NCBI GenBank assembly: GCA_002693605.1
Contig: NZQO01000150.1
Coordinates: 1 to 17,879, forward strand
Length of the DNA stretch: 17,879 nt
Reading direction: 5' to 3'
Source of the DNA: Flavobacteriaceae bacterium
GTDB taxonomy: Bacteria > Bacteroidota > Bacteroidia > Flavobacteriales > Flavobacteriaceae
Each line of letters opens with the position of its first letter. The first letter of the stretch is position 1. The notes beneath the pieces were generated by a model. That model was not told the origin of the DNA and did not search any database. It worked only from the letters and a program-made list of their open reading frames with translations. A program made the translations under genes and the position numbers. Shown here one piece after another: positions 7,294 to 14,444 of the stretch.

Positions 7294-7794
7294 ATGAAGT
7301 TACGTGTTTTCGTCCTTTTGCTCATTGCCTGTACGTCCCTGAGGGCCCAGCAGCCGCTCCATGAAGTACTCGAACAATACAATACCCGTAGCGTTCCTTA
7401 CACAACCGCAGAACAAGTTAAAATGCGTCAGCTAAACAATACGGTGGTCCTGCTCGATGCGCGGGAGCCCAACGAATTTTTGGTTAGCCACCTTCCGGGT
7501 GCCGTTCACATTGGCTTTTCGAACTTTGCCCCACATGAAGTCGCGGCGGTTGTCCCCCACAAAGACACACCCATCGTGGTGTATTGTTCGTTAGGTATAC
7601 GTTCCGAGGAAATTTCAGAAAAACTAAAAAAGTCGGGATACACACAGGTAAAGAATCTGTACGGTGGTATTTTTGAATGGAAAAATAAGGGGTTTAGGGT
7701 AGTGAACCGCTACGGAAAGGCAACCGACAGTGTGCACGTGTTTTCGAAACATTGGGGGCAGTGGCTCACCAACGGCATAAAAATTACCGAATGA
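7294..7794 (+). CDS. Exported rhodanese-like protein
   Basis: The 166-residue product has a signal peptide (MKLRVFVLLLIACTSLRA, cleaved before Q19) and one rhodanese domain of about residues 35-135. The domain shows VVLLDAREPNEFLVSHLPGA (51-70) and the active-site loop CSLGIRS with Cys98 in VVYCSLGIRSE, then NLYGGIFEWKNKG (121-133). Catalytically competent rhodaneses move sulfur as a persulfide on that Cys. A C-terminal tail (HVFSKHWGQWLTNG) follows the domain. It lies 16 bases after arsS and 26 before the glycosyltransferase, so it is certainly co-transcribed. The export signal puts it in the periplasm, while the core enzymes are cytoplasmic. Its substrate is unknown; thiol or sulfur handling of arsenic compounds outside the membrane is a guess. 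Confidence 0.88.
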   Translation: MKLRVFVLLLIACTSLRAQQPLHEVLEQYNTRSVPYTTAEQVKMRQLNNTVVLLDAREPNEFLVSHLPGAVHIGFSNFAPHEVAAVVPHKDTPIVVYCSLGIRSEEISEKLKKSGYTQVKNLYGGIFEWKNKGFRVVNRYGKATDSVHVFSKHWGQWLTNGIKITE

Positions 7795-7820
7795 CATACG
7801 CAGGACAATAGTGGAAAACA

Positions 7821-8459
7821 ATGGCAACAACGATGGAAGATAAACGCGCACTGATAATCTTTACCCGAAACCCCGAACTCGGTAAGGTAAAAACCCGGCT
7901 TGCCGCAACGCTTGGCGACCAGGCAGCGCTGGACATCTATACTTTTTTATTGCGGCATACGGTTGCAATTACCAAGAATGTTAAAGCCGATGCATTCGTG
8001 TTTTATTCGGAAGCGATACGGGAAGACGACCTATGGCCTTCCGAAATATTCAATAAAAAGCTACAGCACGGAACTAACCTTGGCGAACGAATGAAAAACG
8101 CCTTCAATGCTATCTTTAACCTTGGCTACCAAAGCGCCGTCATTATTGGAAGCGATCTATTCGATTTGAACACTTCGGAAATTGACGAGGCCTTCACCAT
8201 GTTGCGCGACAATGACGTGGTTATTGGACCGGCGCAAGATGGGGGCTATTACCTTCTCGGACTCAAAAAAACAATACCCGCATTATTCAAGGACAAAGAG
8301 TGGGGAACCGATACAGTGCTGAAAGATACCCTAGAAAGTGCGAACGGTGCGACCGTTGCACAACTCGCCCTAAAAAACGATATTGACTATTACAGTGACA
8401 TTAAGGATATTCCAGAATTGCAGCATTTGCTGCCAAACCATTTGGACTCGACATTTTAA
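7821..8459 (+). CDS. TIGR04282-type arsenosugar biosynthesis glycosyltransferase
   Basis: The 212-residue cytoplasmic protein belongs to the DUF2064 / CofC-like nucleotidyl- and glycosyltransferase group. The N-terminal IIFTRNPELGKVKTRLA (12-27) is the nucleotide-binding P-loop-like segment (GxxKTRL) of the family. IIGSDLFDLNTSEID (108-122) is the acidic metal-binding segment, normally GSDxPxL, with Leu-Phe instead of the usual Cys-Pro. IGPAQDGGYYLLGL (135-148) is the family's GPxxDGGYxLxGL motif. This family sits next to arsS in many genomes. It probably transfers or activates a group for extending the dimethylarsinoyl-ribose; donor and acceptor are not known. A second Met at residue 5 could also be the start. 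The phosphorylase gene begins 9 bases later. Confidence 0.88.
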   Translation: MATTMEDKRALIIFTRNPELGKVKTRLAATLGDQAALDIYTFLLRHTVAITKNVKADAFVFYSEAIREDDLWPSEIFNKKLQHGTNLGERMKNAFNAIFNLGYQSAVIIGSDLFDLNTSEIDEAFTMLRDNDVVIGPAQDGGYYLLGLKKTIPALFKDKEWGTDTVLKDTLESANGATVAQLALKNDIDYYSDIKDIPELQHLLPNHLDSTF

Positions 8460-8468
8460 CAAAAACTC

Positions 8469-9281
8469 ATGCAGAAATATATAGACGAATCGGCCGCATT
8501 CTTACGGGACAGGGGCTTTGGAGAACCAGAAGTAGGCATAATATTAGGTACCGGACTGGGTAAGATATTGGAAGACGTGGAGGTAATAAGCGAAATGAGC
8601 TACAACCACATTCCCAATTTTCCCACAGCTACAGTAGAATTCCATCACGGCAAGCTCATCTTCGGAAATTTGGCAGGCAAGAAGGTAATCCTAATGCAAG
8701 GCCGTTTCCACGTTTACGAGGGCTATACCCTAAATGACGTTACCTTTCCCGTACGGGTTATGCACGCGCTGGGCATTAACCATTTGTTGGTGAGCAATGC
8801 ATCGGGGGCCATACATCCAAATTTCAGAAAAGGAGAGCTCATGCTCATCGACGACCATATTAACCTGCAGGGCGGTTCGCCTTTGGCGTATCGCGGCATC
8901 GAAAAGATGGGCGAGCGCTTTGTCGATATGAGCGCCCCATACGACCCACAGATGAACGCAACCATCGAGGAAATTGCGACCAGGAACGGCATCAAACTGC
9001 ACAAGGGCGTATATGCCTCGGTGGTAGGCCCACAACTGGAAACCCGTGCCGAGTATCGCTATTTAAAGATTATTGGCGCCGATGCCGTGGGCATGAGCAC
9101 CGTCCCCGAGATTATCGTGGCCAACCACCTGCAACTTCCGGTAGCGGCTATTTCGGTATTGACCGATGAGTGCGACCCAGACAACCTACAACCCGTTAAC
9201 ATACAAGAGATAATCGCGATGGCCCATAAGGCCGAGCCCGATTTGATTACCCTCTTTACTCAATTAATTCCAACGCTATAA
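8469..9281 (+). CDS. Purine-nucleoside phosphorylase (trimeric PNP/MTAP family)
   Basis: The 270-residue enzyme belongs to the trimeric PNP/MTAP family, which splits purine nucleosides with phosphate into base and ribose-1-phosphate. Motifs seen: GIILGTGLGKIL (23-34), the phosphate-site MQGRFHVYEGY (76-86), VSNASGAI (108-115), VGPQLETRAEYR (186-197) and DAVGMSTVPEIIVANH (205-220). Aligned without gaps to mammalian PNP from GADAVGMS onward, the purine-site Asn243 is Asp233 here, as in human MTAP Asp220. The residue near the 5' position, His257 in PNP, is Ile245 here, as Val233 in MTAP. Glu191 keeps the PNP-type Glu201. This mixture fits an adenine nucleoside with a non-hydroxyl 5' group, which is what ArsS makes. 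It lies 9 bases after one pathway gene and 8 before arsM. Enzyme family is firm; the arsenic substrate is inferred. Confidence 0.92.
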   Translation: MQKYIDESAAFLRDRGFGEPEVGIILGTGLGKILEDVEVISEMSYNHIPNFPTATVEFHHGKLIFGNLAGKKVILMQGRFHVYEGYTLNDVTFPVRVMHALGINHLLVSNASGAIHPNFRKGELMLIDDHINLQGGSPLAYRGIEKMGERFVDMSAPYDPQMNATIEEIATRNGIKLHKGVYASVVGPQLETRAEYRYLKIIGADAVGMSTVPEIIVANHLQLPVAAISVLTDECDPDNLQPVNIQEIIAMAHKAEPDLITLFTQLIPTL

Positions 9282-9289
9282 CATATATC

Positions 9290-10258
9290 ATGAGCTATCT
9301 AGAAACCACCCATAACCTTTATAAGGAAGCCGCCTTAACGCCAGATGTTGGCCTTTGCTGCACCACGAACCCCATTTGGGAACTGCCGGGATTGAAAATC
9401 CCGAAGATCATGCAGGAAATGAACTACGGTTGTGGAAGCACCGTACATGCGCGCGACCTTTCCAACAATCCGAAAATGCTCTACGTGGGCGTTGGGGGCG
9501 GTATGGAGCTGCTCCAATTTTCCTATTTCAACAGGCAAACCGCCGGTGTGGTGGGCGTAGATGTGGTAGATGAAATGCTCGAGGCATCGCGTAAAAACTT
9601 CAAGGAAGCGGAGGCCGTGAACCCCTGGTTTAAAAGCGACTTCGTAGAACTGAAGAAAGGCGATGCCCTGAACCTGCCAGTGGCCGACAACACCATAGAC
9701 GTGGCCGCCCAAAACTGCCTGTTCAATATTTTTAAGGAAGAAGACCTGAAACGCGCCATCGAGGAGATGTACCGGGTGCTGAAACCGCACGGCCGTCTGG
9801 TAATGAGCGACCCGACCTGCGAGCAGCCTATGAACGATACCCTCCGGAATGACGAGCGCCTTCGCGCCCTCTGCCTGAGTGGGAGCTTGCCCATTTCAGA
9901 ATATGTGAAGGCCCTTACCGATGTCGGTTTTGGAACCATCGAAATCAGGGCGCGTAAACCCTATCGCATTCTCGACCCGAAACACTATCCTACTCAGGAA
10001 CTCATATACATTGAATCTATTGAAGTGGCGGCCATCAAGGACCCCATGCCCGAGGATGGTCCCTGCGTCTTTACCGGCAAAGCTGCCATTTATTTTGGCG
10101 AGGCCGATTATTTTGATGATAAGAAGGGCCATATTCTCCTTAAAAACCAACCGCTGGCTATTTGCGATAAGACCGCCGGGGCCTTGGCAGACCTTGAACG
10201 GGACGATATATTTATCAGTCCGTCCACCTATCACTACGACGGGGGCGGCTGTTGCTAG
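9290..10258 (+). CDS. arsM: ArsM-type arsenite methyltransferase of arsenosugar synthesis
   Basis: The 322-residue cytoplasmic class I SAM methyltransferase should methylate arsenite, with thiols as ligands, to the dimethyl form used by ArsS. The SAM-binding glycine motif is MLYVGVGGGMELLQF (63-77), followed by the acidic VVGVDVVDEML (87-97), GDALNLPVADNTID (124-137) and EMYRVLKPHGRLVMSD (159-174). Ten cysteines occur; the likely arsenic ligands are Cys177 (DPTCEQP) and Cys195 (RALCLSGSLP), with the doublet Cys23-Cys24 (VGLCCTTNP), Cys48 (NYGCGS) and a terminal GGGCC (Cys321-322) as further candidates. The paired Cys at both ends match the arsenosugar-linked ArsM branch rather than a general small-molecule methyltransferase. 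Spacing is 8 bases from the phosphorylase and 51 to the next gene. Confidence 0.88.
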   Translation: MSYLETTHNLYKEAALTPDVGLCCTTNPIWELPGLKIPKIMQEMNYGCGSTVHARDLSNNPKMLYVGVGGGMELLQFSYFNRQTAGVVGVDVVDEMLEASRKNFKEAEAVNPWFKSDFVELKKGDALNLPVADNTIDVAAQNCLFNIFKEEDLKRAIEEMYRVLKPHGRLVMSDPTCEQPMNDTLRNDERLRALCLSGSLPISEYVKALTDVGFGTIEIRARKPYRILDPKHYPTQELIYIESIEVAAIKDPMPEDGPCVFTGKAAIYFGEADYFDDKKGHILLKNQPLAICDKTAGALADLERDDIFISPSTYHYDGGGCC

Positions 10259-10309
10259 ATTTTCCGGTGAAATTGTAATGCAAGCTAGTGCGCTGCGACT
10301 TAGGCACGT

Positions 10310-11215
10310 ATGGAATTGATGGAAAAATACATTCAACTTTTCAAGGAATCATATTCGGGGTATTTCAATTACCTATTAGATGAAATCACCCGCTTCCATT
10401 GGGAAAATTATTTCTATGGGCTCATAATCGTCTCGGTCGTCGTATGGTTACTCGAATTACTTTTTCCGTGGAGAAGGAACCAAAAGGTATTTCGGAAGGA
10501 TTTTTGGCTGGACACTTTTTATATGTTCTTCAATTTTTTCCTGTTGAACCTTATTGTACTAATTTTCCTTTCCAATACTGCCGAAGCTGTTTTCAACGAT
10601 TTACTGGGGCTCGCTGGCCTGCAGGTGACCGATTTCCAATTGGTAGATCTCGATGCGCTTCCCTATGGATTGGGATTGTTGGTTTTCTTCCTCGTAACCG
10701 ATTTCGTGCAGTGGAACACCCACCGCCTGCTACATCGGGTGCCCTTTCTCTGGAAATTCCACCAAGTACACCATAGCGTAAAGGAAATGGGCTTTGCGGC
10801 CCATCTTCGCTACCATTGGATGGAGCCGGTTGTCTATAAGTCCATTCTGTACATTCCCCTTGCCATAATCGGGGGGTTCGATGTGCAGGACGTGGCCATT
10901 GTTCATTTCGCGGCACTAACCATTGGACATCTAAACCACGCCAACTTGGGTTGGGACTATGGTGTGTTGCGCTATCTCTTTAACAATCCGAAAATGCACA
11001 TATGGCACCACGCCAAAGTTTTGCCAAAAAATGCACAATACGGTGTTAATTACGGCATTAGTTTAAGTATTTGGGACTATCTTTTTAAAACCCAGCATAT
11101 CCCGTATGATGGGCGCGACATTGAATTGGGCTTTAAGGGTGATGAAACGTTTCCCAAGGGATTTCTAAAACAGGAATTCCACCCATTGCAATCCAAGCGC
11201 AAAAAATCTTCGTAG
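10310..11215 (+). CDS. Sterol desaturase / fatty acid hydroxylase family membrane protein
   Basis: The 301-residue integral membrane protein has hydrophobic helices near residues 36-53, 70-89, 118-133 and 176-190. The di-iron histidine boxes of the superfamily are visible: HRLLH (138-142), HQVHH (151-155), HLNH (207-210) and HIWHH (230-234). Family members use O2 to hydroxylate or desaturate lipid-like substrates at the membrane. A second Met at residue 4 could be the start. It is co-directional with arsM at 51 bases, and I recall the same family next to arsenosugar genes in other Flavobacteriia. Its natural substrate is unknown. The name sterol desaturase describes the family only; making or modifying a lipid tail for an arsenosugar phospholipid is one possible role. 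Confidence 0.88.
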   Translation: MELMEKYIQLFKESYSGYFNYLLDEITRFHWENYFYGLIIVSVVVWLLELLFPWRRNQKVFRKDFWLDTFYMFFNFFLLNLIVLIFLSNTAEAVFNDLLGLAGLQVTDFQLVDLDALPYGLGLLVFFLVTDFVQWNTHRLLHRVPFLWKFHQVHHSVKEMGFAAHLRYHWMEPVVYKSILYIPLAIIGGFDVQDVAIVHFAALTIGHLNHANLGWDYGVLRYLFNNPKMHIWHHAKVLPKNAQYGVNYGISLSIWDYLFKTQHIPYDGRDIELGFKGDETFPKGFLKQEFHPLQSKRKKSS

Positions 11216-11272
11216 GTAGTAATACCCTACCACGGGATTTTCCAGAAAAGGACATAAACCAAAACCGCTATT

Positions 11273-12079
11273 ATGAAGACCTTAGTCAGATTACTTACCA
11301 TTTTCCTAGTTGCCGTTAGCTTTCAGAATTGCAACCTCATCTCGGCCGCAGGCCTGAGCAGTCAGGGGCAGCCCACCAAAGAGGTAGAGGGCGAACTTAG
11401 CTCCAGCACTGCCAATAGCGCCGTGAATGTAGACCACAGCGGGTGGGACAAGTTGCTGAAAAAGCACGTAAATGAGGCAGGAATGGTAGATTACAAAGGT
11501 TTCCAAAAAGACCGCAAGGAACTAAATGAATACCTACAGCTGCTCTCCAGCCAGCAACCTAGCGATGACTGGAGCGTCCAGGAGCTACTGGCCTTTTATA
11601 TAAATCTGTACAACGCCTATACCATCGATTTGATTTTGAACAACTACCCCGTGAAAAGCATCAAGGATATTGACGGTGCCTTTACAAAGGGCTTTATTCC
11701 GCTAGATGGACGCGATTTATCGTTAGGAGGTATCGAAAACGGGATTCTTCGCAAGATGAACGAACCCCGGATACACTTTGCCATAAATTGCGCCTCCATG
11801 TCCTGCCCACCTTTGTTGCGGGAGGCCTATACGGCCTCCAAGATAAACGAGCAGTTGGACAGGGCGACGAGCCAATTCATAAATGGCGATTATAACGATC
11901 TTTCGGCCACCAACCCCAAGGTTTCCATGATCTTCAAATGGTATGAAGATGATTACACCGTAAACGGGAAAAAGGATGTTATAGGATTTATAAATAAATA
12001 CAGTAAGAATACAGCTATTAACCAAAGTGCGAAGCTCGATTACAGGGAATACGACTGGAGCCTAAACGACCAGCAATAA
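11273..12079 (+). CDS. DUF547 domain protein, exported
   Basis: The 268-residue product has an N-terminal signal (MKTLVRLLTIFLVAVSFQN). A Cys at position 20 could be lipid-anchored, but FQNC is a poor lipobox, so simple export is equally possible. The DUF547 domain spans about residues 56-265. Its marks are LLAFYINLYNAYTIDLIL (105-122), SIKDIDGAF (129-137), PRIHFAINCASMSCPPL (165-181) with His168, Cys173 and Cys178, and a C-terminal EYDWSLN (259-265). The conserved His and Cys suggest a thiol enzyme fold, but no activity is established for DUF547. It sits 57 bases after the desaturase gene and 57 before the GT2 gene, and the family is a frequent companion of arsenosugar genes. Its leader matches that of the first operon gene at 19 of 22 bases. 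Confidence 0.88.
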   Translation: MKTLVRLLTIFLVAVSFQNCNLISAAGLSSQGQPTKEVEGELSSSTANSAVNVDHSGWDKLLKKHVNEAGMVDYKGFQKDRKELNEYLQLLSSQQPSDDWSVQELLAFYINLYNAYTIDLILNNYPVKSIKDIDGAFTKGFIPLDGRDLSLGGIENGILRKMNEPRIHFAINCASMSCPPLLREAYTASKINEQLDRATSQFINGDYNDLSATNPKVSMIFKWYEDDYTVNGKKDVIGFINKYSKNTAINQSAKLDYREYDWSLNDQQ

Positions 12080-12136
12080 CCCAGCCCGAACAAATTTCGT
12101 GCGCGGTCTTTTTTAAAATTTTCCTAAGTTTACCGA

Positions 12137-12901
12137 ATGCTGAGCATTATTATTCCCGTCCTCAACGAAGTCGAATCCTTGCCCCTCTTGCTTACCCACT
12201 TGGGCGGTAGCGCAAGCGCTCCCAGTTCAATAGAGGTAATCGTTGTGGATGGCGGGAGTACCGATGGCACAGCGAGCTGCGTCGCCAATTTTAAATCGCG
12301 TTCCCCCTTCAAAAGATTGGTTTGTATCTCCTCGGAAAAAGGCCGTCCCAAGCAGATGAATGTAGGTGCCGCTCACGCTAAGGGCGAGGTACTCTATTTT
12401 TTGCACGCCGATTCATTTCCGCCCAAGCAGTTTGACGCCCATATACTTTCCGAAGTAAGGAAGGGAAATCCCGCAGGATGTTTCCGCATGCAATTTGACA
12501 GTACCCATTGGTGGTTGCGCTTGGCCGGATGGCTTACGCAGTTTAATTGGCGCGCGTGCCGCGGGGGCGACCAAAGTCAATTTATATCTCGAGAACTTTT
12601 CGACGAGGTAGGCGGTTACGATGAAGATTTCGCCATTTACGAAGACAACGTCCTTATCAACCAACTCTATGCCCGTAATCGCTTTACCGTAATTAACCGG
12701 CCCCTCACCACCTCGGCGCGTCTCTATCGTGAACGGGGCATCGCCCATGTGCAGTTCCACTTCTGGACCATCTACCTAAAGCGCTGGCTGGGCGCCGATG
12801 CAGAAGCGCTGGCGGCTTATTATAAAAAACATCTGGGGGGTCCATCCAAGGGGGCGCCCCTGCACGAAAGCATCGTTGCCGAAGCCGTGTCGGAAAGGTA
12901 A
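12137..12901 (+). CDS. TIGR04283-type arsenosugar biosynthesis glycosyltransferase (GT2)
   Basis: The 254-residue protein is a family 2 glycosyltransferase with a GT-A fold. MLSIIIPVLNEVESL starts the nucleotide-binding fold. VIVVDGGSTDGT (34-45) binds the nucleotide sugar, with Asp38 in the usual place. YFLHADSFPP (87-96) is the metal-binding DxD-like segment. CRGGDQSQFISRELFDEVGGYDE (141-163) and the following IYEDNVL (167-173) carry the acceptor-site and catalytic-base acidic residues. A hydrophobic patch near 210-218 (HFWTIYLKRWL) may associate with the membrane. This subfamily is the second glycosyltransferase of arsenosugar clusters and closes the operon here. The sugar added is not known; glycosyl transfer to the arsenoribose aglycone is inferred. 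Confidence 0.9.
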   Translation: MLSIIIPVLNEVESLPLLLTHLGGSASAPSSIEVIVVDGGSTDGTASCVANFKSRSPFKRLVCISSEKGRPKQMNVGAAHAKGEVLYFLHADSFPPKQFDAHILSEVRKGNPAGCFRMQFDSTHWWLRLAGWLTQFNWRACRGGDQSQFISRELFDEVGGYDEDFAIYEDNVLINQLYARNRFTVINRPLTTSARLYRERGIAHVQFHFWTIYLKRWLGADAEALAAYYKKHLGGPSKGAPLHESIVAEAVSER

Positions 12902-12997
12902 CACCTAGTGGGCAACCCAAACTTTAGCATTTCCTAAACACAGTTTGTTTCGGGCAGGTTGTAATTTGATGCCAAATTAACTGCCAAAACACAACGT

Positions 12998-13432
12998 ATG
13001 AACATTTTTGAAGCCATTAGAAAAGACCACGATAAGCAGCGCGAGCTGTGCCGGTTGGTAACTTCCACCTCGGGCAAGAGCGAGGGACGCAAGGAAATGT
13101 GGGAGAAATTGAAGCACGAGTTGCAAATACACGCCGATGCCGAGGAACGCACCTTCTACTCGCCCCTAATCCACACTGAAATGATGCAAGAACATGCCCG
13201 CCACGGGATTGCAGAACACCATGAGATGGACGAGCTTATAGAAAAGATTGACGATACCGATATGGACTCGCCCGCTTGGCTTACCTATGCCAAACAGCTC
13301 TGCGAAAAGGTTGAGCACCATCTAGAAGATGAGGAGCACAGCTTTTTCCAGATGGCCGGTAAGGTCTTTACCGAACAACAAAAAACAAGCATCGCCAAGG
13401 ATTATTTGGAAGAAATGAAGAAGCGCAGGTAA
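12998..13432 (+). CDS. Hemerythrin-domain (HHE) protein
   Basis: The 144-residue four-helix protein fits the HHE cation-binding/hemerythrin family, which carries a non-heme di-iron centre that binds O2 or NO or senses oxidative stress. Candidate ligands in helix order are His11 (RKDHDKQ), His45 and Glu49 (IHADAEE), His74 (AEHHEMD), and His108 with Glu112 (EHHLEDEEH). Family length and the pattern of one histidine set per helix agree. It is cytoplasmic, with no signal. It begins 96 bases after the last arsenosugar gene on the same strand, and I found no convincing separate promoter, so it may be a trailing member of that operon or an independent gene. It converges with the GH113-like gene, with only 10 bases between their ends. 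Confidence 0.88.
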   Translation: MNIFEAIRKDHDKQRELCRLVTSTSGKSEGRKEMWEKLKHELQIHADAEERTFYSPLIHTEMMQEHARHGIAEHHEMDELIEKIDDTDMDSPAWLTYAKQLCEKVEHHLEDEEHSFFQMAGKVFTEQQKTSIAKDYLEEMKKRR

Positions 13433-13442
13433 CGGGTGCCTA

Positions 13443-14444
13443 CTATTGAATTTTAGAATAAAATCGTTGTACGACCTGTTGCGCGGGTTTATTCTGAGGG
13501 GTGAATAACGTGTGCCTCTCCCCGCCCACCGCTTCGTGGGCCACGAACCATTTCCATAGAAACCCACCAGCCATCCACGGCTCGGCCCAAAATTCTTCAT
13601 AGAGGGCGGTAAGTAGGTTCGCCTGTGCCGCGAGGTTCACCGGCCTCCCGTCCCTCTTGCTATCCCACGGTTCCTTTCCGGCAAAATCGCCGCTTCGATA
13701 GCCATATTCGGTAAACAGGATGGGGCGGTCAAAAGCCTCAGAAACTAATTTCAATTCTTTCTTCCACTTCTGCCAGCCTACCCGGGCTTCGGCCACGGTA
13801 GGCAAAATGCTATCTGAAACTGGAAAATAAGCGTCTACTCCAATATAATCGAGATCGTTCCAGAACGGCACGCGACCGTACGCATCCCAATTGGCGGCAT
13901 AGGTCAGTTTTCCGGGATAAATTTGCCGTACTTCAGCTATAAGCTCGAACCAGAAATCGGGCCGGTGCGCGATAAATCGTTCCAATTCGGTACCTATACA
14001 GAAAATGGGCACCTTTGCCTTAGTCGCCTGTCTGGCAAATGTCAAGATGAACTCACGGTAGTGCATTTCAAACTGCCGCCACTCCGCTTCGGTGGCCATT
14101 TCCAGATGCCCGGTATAGGCGCCATTGGATATCCAGAGTTGGGGTTTAAGCATCACTTCAATATCCTGCTTGCGGAGTTCATCAATATATTGCTGTACCC
14201 CTTCCTTGCGCTCGCCAAACCACTGCCGTTCGCTATTGAACACCAGGTACGGGTCGTCCACCGCACGCATAAAACCAAAGGGCATGAGCGCTGCATAATT
14301 TGCGTTAAGTTTAACGAGCGGTGCCACATTGACCGCGGCTATCGGCTGGCCCGAAGCCACGAAACTCACTCCATTTATTTTTGGTGGTGGCGCAGTACAG
14401 GCCGCCACTACTACCAATAAAAGGAAAAATAAGGACTGCCTCAT
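13443..14444 (-). CDS. GH113-like glycoside hydrolase, lipoprotein
   Basis: Using the ATG at 14444 the product is 333 residues, beginning MRQSLFFLLLVVVAAC with a good lipobox (VAAC, Cys16), so it should be a lipid-anchored envelope protein. The open frame continues 13 codons upstream, but that start would put extra residues before the signal, so I reject it. The body looks like a TIM-barrel hydrolase similar to GH113 (beta-mannan-active) enzymes: HLEMATEAEWRQFEMHYREF precedes IFCIGTELERF (148-158) with the presumed acid/base Glu153, then GVDAYFPV (202-209), then PILFTEYGYRSG (241-252) with the presumed nucleophile Glu246, and GGFLWKWF near the end. Substrate is not provable. It lies convergent to the hemerythrin gene. 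A TAnnTTT-like box at 14444-14451 overlaps the start codon and was not accepted as a promoter. Confidence 0.82.
   Translation of the reverse strand: MRQSLFFLLLVVVAACTAPPPKINGVSFVASGQPIAAVNVAPLVKLNANYAALMPFGFMRAVDDPYLVFNSERQWFGERKEGVQQYIDELRKQDIEVMLKPQLWISNGAYTGHLEMATEAEWRQFEMHYREFILTFARQATKAKVPIFCIGTELERFIAHRPDFWFELIAEVRQIYPGKLTYAANWDAYGRVPFWNDLDYIGVDAYFPVSDSILPTVAEARVGWQKWKKELKLVSEAFDRPILFTEYGYRSGDFAGKEPWDSKRDGRPVNLAAQANLLTALYEEFWAEPWMAGGFLWKWFVAHEAVGGERHTLFTPQNKPAQQVVQRFYSKIQ

Larger units (their letters stand above)
5753..12901 (+). other. Arsenosugar biosynthesis operon (nine genes)
   Basis: Nine rightward genes with gaps of 8 to 127 bases make up the set that public annotation groups as arsenosugar biosynthesis: the peroxidase-like protein, ArsS, rhodanese, the TIGR04282 and TIGR04283 glycosyltransferases, a nucleoside phosphorylase and ArsM, plus a sterol-desaturase-family protein and a DUF547 protein. 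The tightest spacing (8-26 bases) joins rhodanese, TIGR04282, phosphorylase and ArsM; the last three genes have gaps of 51-57 bases. No arsenic efflux, arsenate reductase or arsR gene is present in the window. Assignment rests on recognised families and their order; none of this is experimental for this organism. Confidence 0.85.

Noticed and set aside
9335..9939. Minus-strand frames of 138-151 codons across arsM
   Set aside because: They lie opposite arsM, which has full methyltransferase motifs, and have no recognisable product or promoter.
11212..11231. Inverted repeat after the desaturase gene
   Set aside because: GTAGG/CCTAC is short, has no T-run and lies inside a same-direction operon; not supported as a terminator.
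12125..12132. TAAGTTTA before the TIGR04283-type gene
   Set aside because: It lies only a few bases before the ATG at 12137 and lacks an upstream TTTG box, so an internal promoter is not supported.
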